A DNA stretch of 64,000 bases from Cryptomeria japonica (GCF_030272615.1 NC_081414.1:658082292-658146291); one strand, 5' to 3'. Shown: positions 46,475 through 58,800, numbered from the stretch's first letter. The notes: generated from the letters alone by a model not told the origin. Translations and numbers: made by a program.

Positions 46475-49141
46475 TTTGCTTACAAGCTTTTGTTGAAGTT
46501 GTGTGAAAATGATGATGAGTTTTTGATGAAATGAGAGATTGATGGTTGGTGAATTGTGTTGCATGTAGATCTCTAGCACTTTTAAGGTGGATGTAACCGA
46601 ATTTCCTTCTTTGAATTGCTTGCTTGTTTTGATAAGTTTTGATGTGATAAGGTGTAGAGAAATCTGAGATGTGTTACAGATTTAACTACCTAGTAATGAG
46701 AGGATTCACTCATGAACTAGTTTTAACCTACGTAGATGTGTCTCTTAGGATGATCTTATCCTAGATGTAGAAACAATCTAAAAAGTGATGTGATGTTTTT
46801 GATTCAAACAATATCTAAAAAGAGAACTTGGGGACAAGAACCTCTTAATGTTTTGAGAGTTTGAATGGATTGATGATGAAGTGATGATGTATGAAATGGA
46901 TGAAAAATGTTTTCAACTTCAATAAAAACTTTGTGTTACAAATGGGACAAACTCTACCTCTTCCCTTTCAAGTGTTGGTGATATTTCTTGAGCTGTGTTG
47001 TAGGTGATACAGACGTTTGGGAAAAAGTTGGGATTAATCTTACCTCCTTGGTTTTTGTGATAACTTAGAGCTCTATATTGCATAAAAGCTCTGCGGTTCA
47101 ATGATTTTGAATCAAATTCGTTTGTTTTGCCTTGAAGGTAAAGATGCATGTGACGCAGAAAAACTCTATGGGAGACAAAGATTTGTCTATTTATATAGAA
47201 GAATTTCCTCCTTTTGATCAAAGCCTTTGAGCTTAATGGTCTTCTTTTCAAGTTGATATTCTGATGATGCTTCTTCTTTCGCAAGATGTGAAGAATGGTC
47301 ATAAAATTTGACTCTTTGTTGTTTGCACTTTGTTTTTTGATGTGTTTGGTTGGATGAATACTTTGTTTTTGGAAGTGATTTTCTGATTTTTCTTTGACAA
47401 GAAAACAAAGCAAGCACACAAACACAAGAATGTTGCCTAAAAGGCACAAATGAGTATGGGTCTAGGTCAACCCAATCCTTGGACTTGTATATGACCCTTC
47501 CTTTAGATGTATTTTTAAGGTGTATTTCCAAAGCCTGAAGTTAGCTCAATTTGCACTTGGTCTTTAAAACGAACACACTTCAAACACTTTTTATCCCTAA
47601 GGTCAAATGGCCAGTTGTGATAAATTTAGCCCACATCTTGATATTTCTTCGACTTTGGTACTACATACCTTATGAATCCCATCGTGGCAGGTAAGGATGT
47701 GATATACTAAGTTTTGCACGAGCATAACAAATAGGTGATCCCTATGATGGGGGAGTCACCACTTTTATCAAGCCACAAGTGACTTTTCAAAAAGCTATGT
47801 TTCTACTCAAGGAAATATGTATGGTGAGTACCTTGGGAGCAAAACCATCTATGCTCTTGCACTAAACTATATCGCAAATATCCTCAATCAATAGAATGGG
47901 TGGGCTACTACTTAAAGGTGTTTAGTCATGTTCAATGTTTTTGGACATAAATTCATTCTGCAGTGACTCACTTAAGAGCCTTGTAACTGGTGGTGGGGCC
48001 CATTTGTCCTTTTGGCTAGTTACACTATAGGAACAGCTATGCCCAAGGCTATAGCTTTCGCTCTCACCTGATTTCTATAGCGGCTCGAAGGATTTACCAC
48101 GCGAGGTCGTTCCCAAGAGTGATGTGTCTCTTGGCAGGCCTCTCTTACAAAGATAAAAATTTTGAGTGTTACTAACACTTTTCTCTTGCACCTAGGACCA
48201 CGAAAGCCAGGGGAGAGGATAGTGTGTGTTAGAAGTAGGACCACTCGACCGACTTTTTGCACAAGCGTGCTAAACACAAAAGGCACTTGTTCTTTTTAAT
48301 CTGCCATTGCAATGTGTTCTAACTATTTGGAGATGTTGCTCCATTAGTCATGGTGTTCGTTTTAACTTCAAAGGCAATATGTGTTGTAATCTAGAAATTG
48401 GAAATCCTGGTCAACTTAAGGGAAAACATGTTTGCATGAAGTAAATCGCTTGCAAGAATTTTGAAACAAGTGGATTGTAAGTTTTAATTGCACCAAAAAT
48501 TGAAGTGTGGCTTGTAAATTCTTTTGATGTAAGAAAAATAGAAGTGTTGATTTTAAGCCCCAAATGAAGTGTGTTTCCTAACTTGCAAGAAAACAAATGT
48601 TTGTTTTGTTCAGTTTTAATGCACCAAAAGATGAGTGACCCTAACTAGAAAGCAAGGAAATTTTCTTTGTTCAAGTTTTAAAGCACCAAAAGAAAGTTTG
48701 TGATTTTTAATGGTGAGTTTTAACCCTGCACAAACAATGACTGGTTAGTAAAATTCATGTCTAGGGGGGGCTTCCACAAGCCTAAAAACTTTCATTTTTT
48801 TCGGTTACAAGGCCCTTTGTACAACATTTTGTTACAATAGCGCAAGTCTATGTTTGAATAGAGGCGCTATTTAACACAAACGCACTAAAAGAAAGGGAAA
48901 GACAAAGAGGCAAAAGCGCTGAAACAGGGTGAATAGCACCAAAACAATGTCAAAAGCGCCAAAACAGTTCCAAAAGCGTTGATCTTGATACAATAGCGCT
49001 ATTGTAAGAACAATAGTGCTAGAACAACAAGTATCGATAGCGCTAGAACGAGTTCAATAGTGCTAAAGCGCAACCTGTGTGACATTTTCAACATTCAAAC
49101 ATGTTATTGGTTAAAAAAAATTGATCTTTTTGGTGTTTGGA
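46475..49141 (-). other. G2 5' leader
   Basis: This is 2.7 kb between primer site and gag. It contains a lysine-rich minus-strand frame at 46919-47449 (176 codons, MCLLGNILVFVCLLCFLVK) that could be a relict of the extra upstream ORF known in Ogre elements, but its composition is too biased to call. Another 88-codon frame lies at 48020-48286. The part nearest the primer site holds the AGCGC cluster. Confidence 0.55.
48836..49075 (-). repeat. AGCGC word cluster in the G2 leader
   Basis: About eight AGCGC/GGCGC words, several as the palindrome TAGCGCTA, plus variants TAGTGCTA, TAGCACC and AAGCGTT, occur in 240 bp with spacing of about 12-25 bp. GC-containing words of this kind are otherwise rare in the surrounding AT-rich leader. 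They lie within 100-330 bp of the primer site. Confidence 0.8.
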
Positions 49142-49159
49142 TTCACATCGGGTTCACCA
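49142..49159 (-). other. G2 primer-binding site
   Basis: Minus-strand TGGTGAACCCGATGTGAA starts two bases after the 5' LTR and begins TGG as expected for a tRNA 3' CCA end. I cannot name the tRNA from memory; it is not the initiator Met. Confidence 0.7.
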
Positions 49160-49161
49160 AA

Positions 49162-50550
49162 TGATCCTCTACAAAATGGACAAGGTTAGCAAATGACCAA
49201 CAACACAAGAAACCAGAAAATAATTAGTGTTAGTCAATCAAAAACTAATCTAAACAGGCATATCAAAAGAGACACTAAAATCATGCTAATATATCTAACA
49301 AATGAAACAAAGATAATGAGGCATCTCCAAATGCCTCTTAGCATGCTCTTAGTTCCTTCTCCGTTGTTCCTCTCCTCTCCAAGTTCCAAAATAGTGTAGC
49401 TCTCAGCAGCTTTTTGCACTATGGATGCTTATGGAGGATTGAGATTGAAATATTGCTCTAAATGTAAATAAAGAAGCTAATATTAAGCTATTGATACTAA
49501 AATGATTTATTTTAACCAAAATGACAATATAGGAGTTTGCTATGCTAAATGCTCTCTAAAATGCCAATAGGTTAAATGCATACAAGTTTTCAGGATCTAG
49601 ATTATGAAGAAATGGGCTCTATTTATAGGGATAATGGAGCAATGGATGGTTGAGATTGAGCAATCTCAACAAGGGTTAGGATTGAATGATTTCAAATCCA
49701 TGTGAGGGCTTTCAACCCAATCCTAGGATGACAAGTGTCAATGTGAGATAGGTTGAGAGGGGAGGGAATAAGCATTAAATGCTTGATATGACCTTGGGAG
49801 TTAAAGTCAAGGTTAGTTGAATGAATAAACTCTTTATTCAAAGAATAAAGCTTTTATCCAATGGATAAACTCTTGTGCAAATGTAAAAAAGGGATAAATA
49901 TGGTCAAAGCAATAAATGCTTGGGGGGACAAGTTTGAAATAACCATAAATGGTTATGTAAGAGCCAAAAATGGTCATGTAAGAGCCATTAGTGGTCTTGG
50001 AAGACTTTGGGGGTTAATTTGTTGAACACACAAAGCATTAAATGTTTTTCAAAGACTTTTGAAGTCTTTGAGAAGGGACTTCATTTTTATTAGGAATGTG
50101 ACAATAATTAGGGGATGGATTAGGCTAATTAGGAAGGGGTTAGAAGAATCTAGAAGGGGATTAGATTTTGCAAGTGGATTTGGTGGGTGAGGGAAAATAG
50201 GATTTTATTAAAATAAAAATTCATTTATTTCAATAAATGTGGGCAAGTTGCATTTGTAGGAAAATGCAAGTGGGGGGGGGATAATGATTTAAATAAATGT
50301 TTTTATTTAATTTATTTAAAAGAGGAAAAGGGGATTTTAATTAAATAAATAGATTTTATTTATTTAATTGATTGTGAATTTGATTTAATGAATTAATTAA
50401 AATAAATTGAATAATTTATTTAATTAATAGAAGAATGTTTGGGAATAAATTAATTAAATATTAATTTAATTAACTGATGGCTAGTGGATTTTTAATCAAA
50501 TAAATAGCGAATATTTATTTAATTAAGCCAGACAGATTTGTGTGACTACA
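49162..50550 (-). repeat. G2 5' LTR (right copy)
   Basis: It matches 35322-36730 with roughly two percent differences by eye and lacks one 21-bp unit. TATTT duplication follows at 50551-50555. Confidence 0.95.
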
Positions 50551-50698
50551 TATTTAATAAGAGTATTAAATTTCTGTAGTTGTAATATAAGGCTAGATAT
50601 TAGGGAGCATGATAGAAGTTACAAAAAACGTAACATTTCATATATGTTTCTTTTTCGCTAAGAATTATCAACATCTCCCTGATGCAGAATTGTTAAAA

Positions 50699-51700
50699 AT
50701 GGCCTCAAGAACCACAAGGGCAGGGTCAAGTAATGGAAATGAAAGGTTAGATCAAATTCTTGACCTACTCAATCAGCAAAGTGAAAGGATGAATGATCTC
50801 AAACAAGAGGTTCGAAGGGTCGGAGAAGTCCGACAGGAAGCCCCAAGGGTTGAGGAGCAACCCAACAACCAAGCCAGAATAGAAGAAGAGCTGGCAAAGG
50901 ATTTGAAAAGGATAGCCCCACCAAATTTTGATGGAAAAACAATTGGCGATGGTGCAGAGGCATGGGTAATTGAAATGGAGAAATATTTTGGTCTCTGCAA
51001 CATGTCAAATGAAACCAAGGCAGTTTGGGCTACTTATCAGTTGTCTGGTGAAGCTGCTACTTGGTGGGACAATGAAAATTCAGAAAGGAAACTGCAACCA
51101 AGAGAGATCACTTGGGATTTGTTTTTACAATCCTTCAAGAAAAGGTGGCTTCCACAGTTATTCTTTGATAAGAAGATGATAGAATTTCAAAACCTTACTC
51201 AAGGTAGTATGTCGATAACACAATACTGGGAGAAATTTACTAATCTCCTTAAGTATGCTCCGCAATACCAGATGGATGAAAGATTCCGCATTCAGAAGTT
51301 CATTTTGGGTTTAAGAACCCATATAAGAGTGGAGGTGGATATCCATAATCCATTAACTATGGTGGAGGTATTTGAAAAGGCGATTAAGCAAGAGCAGAAG
51401 TTACAGCAGTTGGGGAACCTCCGAAAGAATGAGAACAACCGACCGAATTTTGGGAATAGAAATTTCCAAAGGAAGCACAATGGCAACAATCGACAGATAA
51501 GAAATCTTAAGAGGGGACCCAATATCCAGGAAAAAGGAAGAGTGAATCAGGATGGAAATAAGAAAGTAAACAATAACACCAATGCTCGACAGAATATGGA
51601 CAGAGGAAGGTCAGGTGGTCATCCTGGTCCTAGGGATGGGTGTTATAATTGTGGAGGGAGTCATTACACCTCCAATTGTCCACAATGTACCCCAGTATAG
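50699..51700 (+). pseudogene. G1 gag
   Basis: The chosen start is ATG 50699 (MASRTTRAGSSNGNERL), because the 30 codons upstream look like leader. Charged N-terminus, then the retrotransposon Gag core (APPNFDGKTIGDGAEAWVIE, LSGEAATWWDNE, FLQSFKKRWLPQ, MSITQYWEKFTNLLKYAPQY), then a basic Asn/Arg-rich stretch and a knuckle CYNCGGSHYTSNC near 51.64 kb. The TAG at 51698 lies in frame with the protease that follows, so Gag-Pol was probably one polyprotein and the stop is decay rather than a programmed signal. It is the only well-preserved frame in G1. Confidence 0.9.
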
Positions 51701-54700
51701 AGAGGAGCATATCAGCAAGGAGCCCCTCAACATCAGATTCACGTTGTTGTTGACAATCGTCAAGCTGATTTCCAAGCCGTACCTATCCAGATTACAGGTA
51801 AGCTCTTTGGACAAATAGTTTCTATTTTAATAGATACGGGAGCTACTGGATGTTTTATTGATCCACAAGTAGTTTCTAGAATATCTGTTAAACCTGGCTA
51901 TATTTCAAATTCATGGATGGTTCAGTATGGAAATTGAGCAGAAAAGAGGGTAGATACTTGTCTATTTTGCAGTGAATTAGAACTTCATAATTTCCAAACC
52001 CAAGTTAACCTTTATGTTGCACCACTAGGATCATATGATGTGATCTTAGGTATTAATTGGTTGACTGAACATAAAGCCATAGTGAACTGTGAAGATAAGG
52101 TCATTAGTTGCATGGATGATTTTGACAATTCTATTGAAATTTTTGGGTCTCAAAATCCTCTTGAATTGAGATACATTTTGGCAATGCAACTCAAGAAGGC
52201 CCAAAGAAAAGGATGTTTCATCATTTCCATCATGGTTAATGATTTGAATAATGTAGAGAAAAGTCCTACAGATTATCCTGTCCTTGCAGAGTTTCTAGAT
52301 GTCTTTCCAGAAGATCTTACCAAGTTACCACCTAAGAGAGAGTTTGATTTTTCTATAGAAATCTTACTTGGAATGGAGCCGCAATCTAAGGCTCCATATA
52401 GAATGACAACAACAGAACTATATGAGCTTAAGGCTCAATTGAAAGAATTGCTTAGGAAAGGTTTTATTAGACCAAGCGTATCCCCATGGGGTGCACCAGT
52501 GATCTTTGTAAAGAAGAAAGATGGTACTTTGAGGTTATGCATTGACTATAGGATGTTGAACAAAGTAACCATCAAAAACAAATATCCTCTACCAAGGATA
52601 GATGGATTATTTGATCAAATGAAAAGTGCATATGTATTCTCCAAGATTGATCTTTGATCCGGATATCATCAGTTAAGGATTAAAGATGAAGACATTCCTA
52701 AGACTGCATTCCGAACAAGGTATGGGCACTATGAATTCACAGTTGTACCATTTGGTTTAACTAATGCCCCAGCAGCATTCATGAACCTCATGAATAGTAT
52801 TTTCAAAGAATACTTGGATGACTTTGTTTTAATCTTCATTTATGACATATTGATCTATTCTAAGAATGAAGAAGAACATAAGAAGCACCTGAGGATAGTT
52901 TCGCAATGATTGAGAGATCGTAAACTTTATGGGAAATTCTCTAAGTGTGCCTTCTTTCAGGTAAAGTGCAATACTTAGGTCATGTCATATCCGCCGAAGG
53001 AATTTTAGTTGATCCTGCAAAAATAGAAGCAATAGTAGATTGGCCAACACCCCAGAATGTTTCAGAAGTTCGAAGTTTTATGGGACTTGCTGGATATTAT
53101 AGAAAATATGAGGAAGGGTTTTCCAGGATAGCGGCACCAATTACCTCACTTCAGAAAAAGGAAAAAAGGTTTGAATGGACTGAGAAGTGTGAGGAATCAT
53201 TTCAACTCCTAAAGGAAAAATTGACAATAGCACCAGTAATAACAATACCAGATCCCAACGGACATTTTGTAGTAATTACATATGCCTCGAGTGAAGGTGT
53301 GGGAGTAGTGTTGATGCAAGAAGGAAAGTTGGTTGCATATGAATCATGAAAGCTAAAGCAATATGAGATGAATTATGCTCCGCATGATTTAGAACTACTA
53401 GCTATTGTGCATACATTACAAATGTGGAGGCATTACCTTTTAGGGAATCCTTTTGAGCTTAAAATGGATCATTTAGGATTAAAGTATATTTTTACACAAC
53501 CTAACCTAAATGCAAGACAGAGAAGGTGGCTTGAATTTCTAAGTGAGTATGACTTTGGTATTGAATATATCCAAGGGAACGAAAATAGAGTAGTTGATGC
53601 TCTCAGCAGAAGAAGACACCTATCTACAATGGTTACAACAAGGACAAATTTGAAGCAACAAGTGTTGCAGAATCTTTCCGAAGATGAACATTATTTAAGA
53701 GTTAAACAAACCTTGGAAAGAGACTCTTCAGACCATCGCTATGATGGATATGAGATAGAACCAGAGGGTATTTTCAGATACTAAGGAAGGATGTACATAC
53801 CAGAAGGGGGAGAGTTGAGGAAGTTGATCTTACATGAGATGCACAATACACCTTATCCAGGACACCCTGGAATAACAAAGATGGTAGCTGATTTGAAAAC
53901 ATTGTATTTCTGGCCTAAACTCAGGAAAGAAGTGGTTGAGTATGTAGCACAATGTCTGGAATGTCAAAGAGTAAAAGCTGAACATGTTCATCTAGCAGGA
54001 CTTTTGTTCCAACATGTTATACCAGAATACAAGTGGCAGGTAATCAGTATGGATTTCATCCAAGGATTACCGGTGAGTAAGAATAATCATGACACTATCT
54101 TAGTAGTGGTGGAGAAGTTGACTAAAGTTGCACATTTCATACCTGGAAATCTAAAAGATGGATCATTTGTTCTTGCCAAGAAATTTGTGCAAGAAATTTT
54201 TCAGTTACATGGAGTTCCAGAAACTATAATATCTGATAGGGATACCAGGATGACTTCCAGATTTTGGACAACATTGAATGCAGCATTGGGAACAAGGCTA
54301 AATTTTAGCTCAGCATATCATCCTCAAACTGATGGCCAAACAGAAAGGGTTAATCAAGTAGTGGAGGATCTTTTGAGAATGTATTGCATGGATTAGCAGT
54401 ACAAATGGGAGGAGTACTTTCCCTTAGTTGAATTTTCTTATAACAACTCCTTTCATGCATCATTAGGGATGGCACCTTTTGAAGCACTCTATGAGCAAAA
54501 ATGTCGCACACCTATCAGCTGGGATAGGCTAAAGGATAGGATCATTATTGGTCCAGATTTACTCAAGGAAATGGATGAGTAGATGGTGTTGATTAAGAGT
54601 AGATTGAAGGAAGCAGCTGACCGATAGAAGAGTTATGCAGACCGAAATAGAACTTTTAGACAATTCACTACAGGAGATAAAGTCTTTTTGAGAGTCAAAC

Positions 54701-55089
54701 CTCATAAGAGCTCTATCTCATTTGGAAAATCATCAAAATTGGCTCCAAGATATGTGGGACCCTTTGATGTACTGGAGGTTATCAATCCAGTTGCTTATAG
54801 ATTAGCTTTACCCCCTGCTCTAGCTCGAATCCATAATGTGTTTCATGTGTCTTTACTAAAACCTTACAATGCTGATGCATCTCATAATCTTGATTGGCAA
54901 TCCTTACAGGTTCAGGATCCAGGGGTGGTGCTAGTGGAGCCCATCTGAATCCTAGATTAGCATAGTGTGAAGCTATGTAACAGAGATATCACTCAGTATA
55001 AGGTTCAGTGGGACCAATATTCTGAGGATAGTTCTACATGGGAGGATGCTAAGACGATTGACCATCATTTTCCTCATTTTCTTTCTTAG
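51701..55089 (+). pseudogene. G1 pol: protease, RT, RNase H, integrase, chromodomain
   Basis: Protease: ILIDTGATGCF near 51.83 kb. [48 protein letters not shown], then FIYDILIYS where FIDD is expected (Tyr codon 52841-52843). A small deletion near 52.95 kb shifts the frame. RNase [15 protein letters not shown] with Tyr for the first Asp (53281-53283), later ELKMDHLGLKYIF. Integrase: an HHCC finger (GHPGITKM...CLECQRVK), MDFIQGLP, IISDRDTRM and AYHPQTDGQTERVNQ give the D,D,E set. GPFDVLEVI and [13 protein letters not shown] lead to a chromodomain (YKVQWDQYSEDSSTWEDA) ending TAG 55087. Stops at 51935, 52655, 52907, 53347, 53782, 54394 and others. Confidence 0.93.
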
Positions 55090-55272
55090 GAAATAACTGC
55101 TATTTAATTTTGGATATTTTGAAACAATTATTTAAATTTTATGATGTAAACTTGGATAGCCTGTGTGCTCTTGGTATTATTATTTGAATTTGAGGTATGA
55201 TTGACATTTTATGAGATATTATTATTTTGTGATTATTGATGAGTGGCAAGACATCGAGACGATGTCTCTTCC

Positions 55273-55285
55273 AAGAGGGGAAGGA
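55273..55285 (+). other. G1 polypurine tract
   Basis: AAGAGGGGAAGGA directly precedes TGTCAC of the 3' LTR. Confidence 0.93.
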
Positions 55286-58200
55286 TGTCACAAATCGTTT
55301 TGTTTAATAATGTGCAATTTAAAGATTTAATGTGATTTTGAAATTAAAATAGATTAGATCATTCATAATTTAGTGTGAGGAAATATAGTATGCATTTTTA
55401 CTCTTACAATTGATATGAAATTTGACATTTAATATTCTTTTGGGTTTGTCAATACTGATAAAATTTTGAGTGCAAGTAATGTAGCATGAGGTGAAGGATG
55501 TCGAAGGCGAGAACACGAATCAAGTAGAATTGTTTTTAACTAAATGACTTCGATGGAAAAAGGGAATCTCACATACCACATTTGCATATGCATTTATCTT
55601 TGCATTTATGAATGAAATATTATGTTAAATTCAACCATATAGAATCAAAAATTTATTAATGATTGAATTATATAGCGATTCCACGATTTCATTTGCTTTG
55701 TGTGAAATTATCAAAGTATGTTTGCTTTTCGGAATTTCATTTTAGTTGTACGAATTAGGAATAGATTATAAACTTGTATATTCAAAAGTGAATATAGTTC
55801 ATGATTTATATTGAATATTTTAGTATGATTAATTAGTCATTAAATAAATTGAATTATAAGACCTAGTTTATAAAATGATTAGTCATTCAGTAGACAACTT
55901 GATTTGGTCGATTACACGTATTCATAAATATAGAATTTTAGGCGAAATTGTAAATATTAATTAAGACGAATATTGTTATAAGCTATAAAAATGACTATTC
56001 ATAAAACGTATTTATCTAACATATACGTAAATTATATAACTTTAAACATATAAGATTATTATTTATATAGCAAATTAGGAATATAAATTATAAACTTTAA
56101 ATATTTCTAAGTTTATTATTAAATAGTCGCATTTTAATGGGTGGTGGAATTAGTTTGAAAGGCGACTATGTCGCATGACCAAATGAAGACCACTTAGACT
56201 CCATTTAATTAATGCTTGGCCAAACCAATCAAACCAAAACTATCAACTAACTTGGAGTTAAAATAACCACTAATATGAGTCGAGTGACATGGCATGCAAA
56301 ACGTTGGAATTAAAAGAGCGACTTTAGTTAACTAGAGATGCAAAAACCAGCGACTAAATGCAGAAATCTGAGGATTCTAACGTTGAAACATAGCATGCAA
56401 CGTCTTAAAACTAAGTTATAAATAAACATAGACTAGTGGCATCATAAACATAGGAACGTAGAGACCTTGGATAGACCTGGCAGCATGGGCATTAAACTCG
56501 CCATGATAGAAGACAAGTCTCATATGCCAACCACTTCATATGAGCGATAAATTTGCTATAATGCATGATAACTACAATTTTACTTCTCCATCTCCACATA
56601 GCTAAAGGAAGACTCCTTGTGGTAGCATAAACTAAACATAGCTAGCTTCAATGTGGCGTAGAGATAGACTTAACGTGGAGATAGACTTAAATTGTGGTAA
56701 AGAACTGCAGGAAGAATGAGTTATAAGCTGCAGTGCACATAAGATAACATACACGCAAGTGACTACCATATCAAATCTGCAGATAGACTCCCCATCTCAC
56801 AGTGTTAGGAGAAAGACCTATCAACTGTAGAACCCAATTGAATGCCAAACACGCATAAAAGAATAACATATCTCTCAGATGTGGAAGAATAAGAGGAGAT
56901 AAAGGTAAAAGACTTCAAAACCTTTGCAATCACTGAGCCCTTAATAAAGGAGTAAATGTAGGGAAAAAGTGAATAAATAGAGATGGAGGACGAGAGGAAA
57001 ACACATTCATTCAATCATTTTCTCAAGCAGAAAAGGATGATAAACTCTTGAAGGGAAGGATAGATTAGAAGAGAGGAGAAGATAATTTGATATTATCGAA
57101 AGAGAGAAATAGAATAGAGATAGATTTGATAGGAATAGCTTTGAGAGAGACTTGCGAAGAAGGCGAGGAACTATTGGATGAAAGAACATCAAGGCCATAC
57201 AAACCAGATCAAGTTTTCAAAAGGTCAGAATTCCTTTGTTTATGGTTGTTATTTGTTATGATTTGGTATAGTAATGCATAGAATTAGAAGCTTTAGATAT
57301 TAGGTATGATCATCCAAATTTGTTTCATATGTCATTATCCTATTTGAAATGCATTGTAAATCATTTTACAATAGAAGAAAAGAATATAGAGAAAAGATGT
57401 TAACTAATTGTTAATAACGTATTTTGTTTGAAATAATTAGTTCTAATTCTATTTTAAGATTGTGTTTGCATACTTTTGGTTATATATGAGATTAAATTCA
57501 TACATGTATCACACCTTCTTTTGCATGTACCTTATTTAGTCGAAAGATTGATTTTAAGATTATTGCTTATGAAAGTTTATCGTTTTCCAAAATATGAAAG
57601 ATTGTCTTAGATAGATATATTAGACAAGTAACGATTAGTAAGGAAAATGATATCTCTATTTTTGTTGCAAAAGAAAGATTGTATTCTCAATGGAATTTGT
57701 GTTTGAGGGAACCAAGCTAGGGTTAAGCTTGAGTTAGAAAATTACCTTTCGGGACGGGTGCTGAATGTGGATGTTTTTAGGGAGAATAGTTGCTTTTTCC
57801 AACTATTATTTTGTTGTGCATGGCATATACTCGATCAAGTTATTGTTTGAATTATCCATAGAAAATGATGGAAATTCCTTATTTATGCTCTCTACCACAT
57901 CCTAGTATGATAGCGAATGCTTGTTTCTTAAAATGAAGTAGAAAAATGAAAATGCATATATTATCTAGGCATGCACCAGATTCCCTCTTTCTTTCAAATT
58001 CTTTGGTTAAACCAATTCGTGTACGGTCAGGTATTCTTGATTGACCAAGAATTCTAGGGAAGCGTAAGCTTCAAGGTTGGGCAGAAAAAGCACCTAATTC
58101 TTGTTCTCGTCTACGTTCAAAGGACAGAAGGAAGCGACTCAGACTAAACATCGATGGATGTATCTTCTTGTATATTCTTAAGGCAATTTGGAATCCTAAG

Positions 58201-58391
58201 TAGGAAATAAGAACTTCTAAGTATGAAATTGTATTATTCATTTGCATTATAATGACATATCTATGAATGTTTTTATATCCATATTCGATGTTTGTTTATA
58301 TCTTGTATAAAATATGCTTAGAGATTGAAATTTAAGTTTATTTATGAATAAAGAGTAGTTTAGGTTTAGATCCTAGATTGATGTCTTTACA
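55286..58391 (+). repeat. G1 3' LTR
   Basis: It matches 31454-34575 apart from scattered changes and a 16-bp deletion near 56.67 kb, and ends TTTACA followed by ATTGT at 58392-58396. Confidence 0.95.
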
Positions 58392-58800
58392 ATTGTAAAG
58401 TCTCAAATCCATCGCAATGGGAATACTGAGGCCTATCACTACAGAATGCACAATTTCATCTAGGTCATCGAGCAGGTGTTTGGGAAATACCTCTCTGGTG
58501 AGTAGAATTATCTTACCCTTATCCTCTCCCAGATCCAACAGAGAGGCCAAAAATTGGGAAGTAATGTCAATGTTATCTTCGTATTTGTCCTCTTCTATAA
58601 TGAAATCGTCAACAAGAATTTACTTAATGGCTACAATTCCTAAGGTGTGCTTTAACTTGGTCATTTGTGTCAACCTATTATCTATTATTTCTCCCAAAAA
58701 TCTTAGTTATGGCCTTGAACTCACAAGTATAATGGGCGTATCAAGACACATTTTGCCTAAGGGAAGAAAAACTAGGAGAAACTCTTAACTAACTAAGTGT
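58392..58800 (-). pseudogene. Upstream half of the reading frame split by G1
   Basis: On the minus strand a stretch from about 58.70 kb reads MTKLKHTLGIVAIK, a stop, ILVDDFIIEEDKYEDNIDIT, FLASLLDLGEDKGKIILLTR, EVFPKHLLDDLDEIVHS and IPIAMDLRLYN, where the ATTGT duplication is met. Across G1 the same frame continues at 31453 with no shift. The composition is protein-like, with acidic and hydrophobic patches, but I recognise no family. It could be a host gene or an older element. Confidence 0.5.

Larger units (their letters stand above)
35322..50550 (-). mobile_element. G2: complete Tat-like Ty3/Gypsy element nested in G1
   Basis: LTRs of 1409 bp (left, 3') and 1389 bp (right, 5') read TGTAGTCACAC...GATCA/GCATCA on the minus strand. 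The exact duplication TATTT lies at 35317-35321 and 50551-50555. Primer site and purine tract are in the minus orientation. The coding order Gag, protease, G-patch, RT, RNase H, second (archaeal-type) RNase H, integrase, then a long repeat-bearing 3' region is that of the plant Tat/Ogre lineage; no chromodomain is present. Frames are broken by several stops and frameshifts, but the RT catalytic YVDD is intact. It is younger than G1. Confidence 0.95.
31454..58391 (+). mobile_element. G1: Del/Tekay-like Ty3/Gypsy chromovirus, host to nested G2
   Basis: LTRs of 3122 and 3106 bp start TGTCAC and end TTTACA. The exact duplication ATTGT lies at 31449-31453 and 58392-58396. Initiator-Met primer site, small upstream ORF, gag, protease, RT, RNase H, integrase and chromodomain follow in chromovirus order, then a purine tract. 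Without G2 (35322-50550 plus one TATTT duplication) the element is about 11.7 kb. Long LTRs and a C-terminal chromodomain suggest the Tekay/Del lineage. Stops, one frameshift, and loss of catalytic Asp in RT and RNase H make it incapable of autonomous movement. Confidence 0.95.

Noticed and set aside
46919-47449. Extra upstream ORF of Ogre type in G2
   Set aside because: Strongly biased Lys/Ser/Phe composition and no conserved motif; kept only as a remark in the leader entry.
51698-51700. Programmed readthrough stop between gag and pol of G1
   Set aside because: Several equivalent TAG/TGA stops occur later in pol, so decay is the simpler explanation.
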